Positions 61,681 through 64,000 of a stretch of 64,000 bases of DNA are shown in pieces. The notes under the pieces are model-generated. The model had not been told where the DNA came from. It worked only from the letters and a program-made list of their open reading frames with translations, and did no database searches. This DNA is from Dromaius novaehollandiae. Taxonomy: Eukaryota > Chordata > Aves > Casuariiformes > Dromaiidae. The DNA lies in contig NC_088102.1 of the NCBI RefSeq assembly GCF_036370855.1, positions 43,375,835 through 43,439,834 on the forward strand, in the 5' to 3' direction. The position numbers were made by a program, and so were the translations under genes. Each line of letters opens with the position of its first letter. Position 1 is the first letter of the stretch.

Positions 61681-64000
61681 TGCTAATTGCGCGGAATGAC
61701 TGCCTTAATTCACTCTGACAGGTTTTGTGTCATCTGCAAAAACATTTTTTTAACAACAGTAATTTTACACTTCAAGATGACTGATGAATACGGTGAACAG
61801 TGTGAAGAGGAGTACTTACCCATTCAGAAAACTCTCGAGAAACACCCCCATTTAACAGCGATTCACCACAGACAACTACTACAAGCCATTTCAGTTGAAA
61901 ACTTCATCCATTTAATGCACACTTTTCTACTATGTAGTGCTTTTTAATTCAGACTGTCGCATTAAATGAAACACTTTAGCCAACTTAAATATTACATCCA
62001 CACATTATTTACAACTGAAATTGTAATGTCAAAGAATTGACAGCAGACCTTTAAAGTAATTTTTCATTCAAAAGTTATAGAAACTAACATTATTTTTATT
62101 CCTGTTCTTTATGATTCAAATCCTGTATTCAGATTCTGTTATTTTGCCCAGATCTGATGCCAAGTTAACAAGCCTACAAGTCTTCAAGTCAATTCATCTG
62201 CCCCCTTTCAGCACTGATTAGCTATTAATCCTCTTCCAGATTTCTGTAGTCTTTATAGTATTCCAACAGTTAATGAAAACTATTTGTAACAACAAGTTTC
62301 TGCAGCCAATCATTTCAGAGATCCTCAGTGTAAGAAATTGGGGTCTGCTGATTTGAAAATAGATTTTAATTTCCATTTACCATTAGACTGGAAAGCCCTT
62401 TTTAATTCCTATCCCTCATACTGCTTTTTCAAAAGATGGAGCAGAAATATTCAATAGTTTTGCCTTTAAGCTGATGTTCTTATCTCCCTTCCAGATTTTA
62501 ACATTCATGGATCACCTTCATTGTCAAGAAGACTTAAGGATAACTTCTACAAGCAAGCGGGTACACTAGAAATATGGCTTTTGTGGAGATCTGCTTACAT
62601 CTGTAGCGATTAGTTTTGTATGATCGTCAATCCAACATAAACTTAAGATCTTTAAAACATCTCTTAATGTCATACATACCTAATATGTAAATCTCAGATA
62701 ATCAAATGTGACACTCAGTTGCAGACAGCAGGAGCTGTGAAACTAGAGCACTATGCTTTTCTTCGTATTTTCCTCTCAGTTTATCCTTAGATGGCTAGTA
62801 ATGGGCAAATTCTTGTTAAAGCTTTTCCCTCAGAAAGGCTACTAACAATATTTCTTAATCAGATCTTCATAAAGCAAGGTAAGAACTTAGCATCTTGAAC
62901 ACTCACCTATCTTTGAAACTGGTGTGTAGACTTTGTAAAAAAATACTATGAACAGGCATAAACACACATGCTTATATTTGTCCTTCTATAGCTTTTCATC
63001 CCATGCGTCTACCAGGTGATTACACAGCTAACAAAGTTAAATTCTGCTGGTTTAAGTGTCTTTTTTGTTGTTGTTGCTGTGCACGTATTAATAGTATTTG
63101 GGTTCACCTTAAAGTACATTAGCAAGAGAATCTGTCCATATAAGCCCCTAGCTTAGAAATCAGATTTCTCAAAGTAGTATTATTGGTATTACACTGGTAT
63201 GACACACTTCAAATAGAACAGCACTGTGAAGGGGGCAAGGAATTTAGTCTGGAACCATGGACAAGTGTAAAGCTTCATACTGCAGTACTAGGACTGAACT
63301 GTCCTCTTCCAGATCTTATGTTTTGCACTAGCTTCTTCACTCCACCAGTGGAATGAAGGATTTTTGTTAGCTCGGTTTAAGTGATTAAGTGATAAAAATC
63401 AAACTGTAAGGCCTGCTAATAGTAGTATCCTGGTATTTAACTTTTCCAGTCATTAGAAGATAGTCAGTTACCAGACAGAAATAGTTTTTACAGTGGAGGG
63501 TTTATTTATGGATTGATTAATACAATATCCAGTCTCACCATGACAATAAGGCACAACTGTGGGTTACAACTATATAGCCAGAAAGGAAGAGAACACCACC
63601 TACTTTTAATAAGCAGATCACAATGCCTACAAAAACTTGTGTATTTTTAAATTTAACATTGTTACATTCCTATTTAACATGACATGGTCATAAAATCAGA
63701 ATGTTTCTTTCTCATATAGAGTAAATATTTTTAATTTACATTTCGTTCTAGACTTGTTATGCTGCAGTCTGCAAAACAACAAAGTGCAATGTTTCACTTT
63801 GCAATTCCTTAATTTAAAACAAAACAGAAATCCTCCAGAGACTTGCACAGTATTCTTTACCACAGATGATGATTAAAGGAACTGAGAAGAAAGGAAATGC
63901 ACATTTGAGGGTATAGTTTGAGACTGGTAAGTATTTATAGAAATGTTAACATGTGACATAGAGAAGCAGTTATAACACTGATTCTTCAGTAAAGAATCTC
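61681..64000. other. Right-hand flank, no gene recognised
   Basis: AT-rich sequence without a recognisable exon. By synteny the next gene should be CHP1 on the minus strand, so part of this could be its 3' UTR or spacer. Minus-strand AATAAA candidates exist (for example TTTATT near 63501-63508), but nothing confirms it. Confidence 0.3.

Overview
The window is vertebrate nuclear DNA, most likely from a bird. The genes are split by spliceosomal introns. Promoters sit in CpG islands. The retroelement debris I can name is CR1 LINE tail, interspersed repeats are otherwise sparse, and introns and spacers are short for a vertebrate. The gene order RTF1(-), NDUFAF1(+), NUSAP1(-), OIP5(+), OIP5-AS1/Cyrano(-) matches, as I recall it, the human 15q15.1 block; assignment to Aves rather than another sauropsid is inference.

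Layout. 1-12.7 kb is the 5' part of RTF1 on the minus strand (three coding exons; the rest lies off the left edge). Its CpG island spans about 11.93-12.85 kb. A second CpG island at 13.8-14.3 kb probably starts NDUFAF1, whose four coding exons run from 16.1 to 21.4 kb and encode 303 aa. NUSAP1 is convergent with it: twelve coding exons on the minus strand from 36.4 down to 23.8 kb, all phases consistent, 495 aa. A 391-bp bidirectional promoter with NF-Y and CHR motifs separates the NUSAP1 and OIP5 start codons. OIP5 (Mis18-beta) has five coding exons, 36.8-40.6 kb, 232 aa.

From 40.6 to 61 kb no protein-coding gene is recognisable. At 50,480-50,504 the minus strand carries the near-perfect, centrally bulged miR-7 site that is the signature of the lncRNA OIP5-AS1 (Cyrano). 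A CpG island at 60.2-61.7 kb, with a minus-strand splice donor, a YY1-type motif and upstream CCAAT boxes, looks like its promoter. The last 2.3 kb hold nothing I can name.

How the genes relate. RTF1 is a Paf1-complex transcription elongation factor. NDUFAF1 assembles mitochondrial complex I. NUSAP1 (spindle microtubules) and OIP5 (CENP-A loading at centromeres) are mitotic genes sharing one promoter with a G2/M-type motif set. Cyrano drives destruction of miR-7. No bacterial-style operon, CRISPR array, virus or toxin system is present. The strongest non-coding signal is the Cyrano miR-7 site; secondary points are a GC-AG intron in NDUFAF1, a UG-repeat beside an in-frame NUSAP1 exon, a CR1 insertion abutting a NUSAP1 splice acceptor, and a hAT-type relic with an intact 8-bp target duplication.
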